DNA of 64,000 nt, taken from Trematomus loennbergii (Eukaryota > Chordata > Actinopteri > Perciformes > Nototheniidae). The stretch spans positions 311,001 to 375,000 of the forward strand of contig JAAOOA010000346.1 of NCBI GenBank assembly GCA_012861695.1. Direction: 5' to 3'. A program made the translations under genes and the position numbers. A model generated the notes under the pieces. The model ran no database searches. It worked only from the letters and a program-made list of their open reading frames with translations, and was not told the origin of the DNA. Positions 63,809 to 64,000 of this stretch are shown here, piece by piece; positions within the stretch are counted from its first letter, which is position 1; each line of letters begins with the position of its first letter.

Positions 63809-64000
63809 TTTTTTCAGGCATCTCTCAAAGCCTTTTTTACGCAAGCGTTTGTCAGGAGGAGTATAACCTCAGGCTCCAGCCGATAGAGAAAAAAAAAACA
63901 TTTAAGCCTCCAACAATAACATCCCAGAATAGACTCTTGTCTCTTAATAGTTTTCAATCATTTCATTGCTGGCCAAAGGGAGGCCCGTAAAAATGTCCAT

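Larger units (their letters stand above)
62621..64000 (+). other. arvcf: Start of the next arvcf intron, open at the window edge
   Basis: The intron begins with GTGAGG. It holds a minus-strand LINE 3' fragment (about 62706-63060) and a 28-bp tandem array (63690-63808). No further exon is visible before the window ends. Confidence 0.75.

Overview
This is vertebrate nuclear DNA, almost certainly from a ray-finned (teleost) fish. It has long introns, very long (GT)n/(CA)n microsatellites, and dense small DNA transposons (hAT-type with 8-bp target duplications, and TTAA-flanked MITEs), tRNA-type SINEs and LINE 3' ends of kinds typical of teleost genomes. No bacterial-type operons, CRISPR arrays or functional RNA genes were found.

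The only protein-coding gene I can support is the 5' part of arvcf, a delta-catenin of the p120 family, on the + strand. Four exons are proposed. (1) A short first coding exon at 14451-14471 encodes MPAEVKQ and follows a GC-richer 5'UTR/promoter-like stretch. (2) Exon 52098-52256 encodes 53 residues, including the ETVTIEEDPGTPTSHV and DGTTRRTETK motifs of ARVCF. (3) A 48-codon phase 0-0 exon at 56621-56764 is probably a cassette, and its start resembles the start of the next exon. (4) A long exon at 61975-62620 encodes about 215 residues of the Tyr-rich region that precedes the armadillo repeats. The repeats themselves, the stop codon and the 3' end lie beyond the right edge. The family's N-terminal coiled-coil exon was not found, so the 14.4-kb exon looks like an alternative first exon that makes a short N-terminal isoform.

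Region by region: 1-14.1 kb is upstream or distal-intron DNA with a LINE fragment, a SINE and several TTAA MITEs. 14.1-14.5 kb is the candidate promoter and first exon. 14.5-52.1 kb is one 37.6-kb intron full of nested transposons and microsatellites. 52.1-64 kb carries the other three exons, separated by introns of 4.4 and 5.2 kb that also hold transposons, a long intronic inverted repeat and minisatellites.

The most interesting points are the duplicated-looking cassette exon, the candidate alternative first exon, a transposon-borne 37-bp minisatellite ending 64 bp before a splice acceptor, a 56-bp perfect inverted repeat just after an exon, a 73-bp near-perfect palindrome, and several transposon-in-transposon insertions whose order can be read from target duplications. 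I see no evidence for a wholly new biological system.
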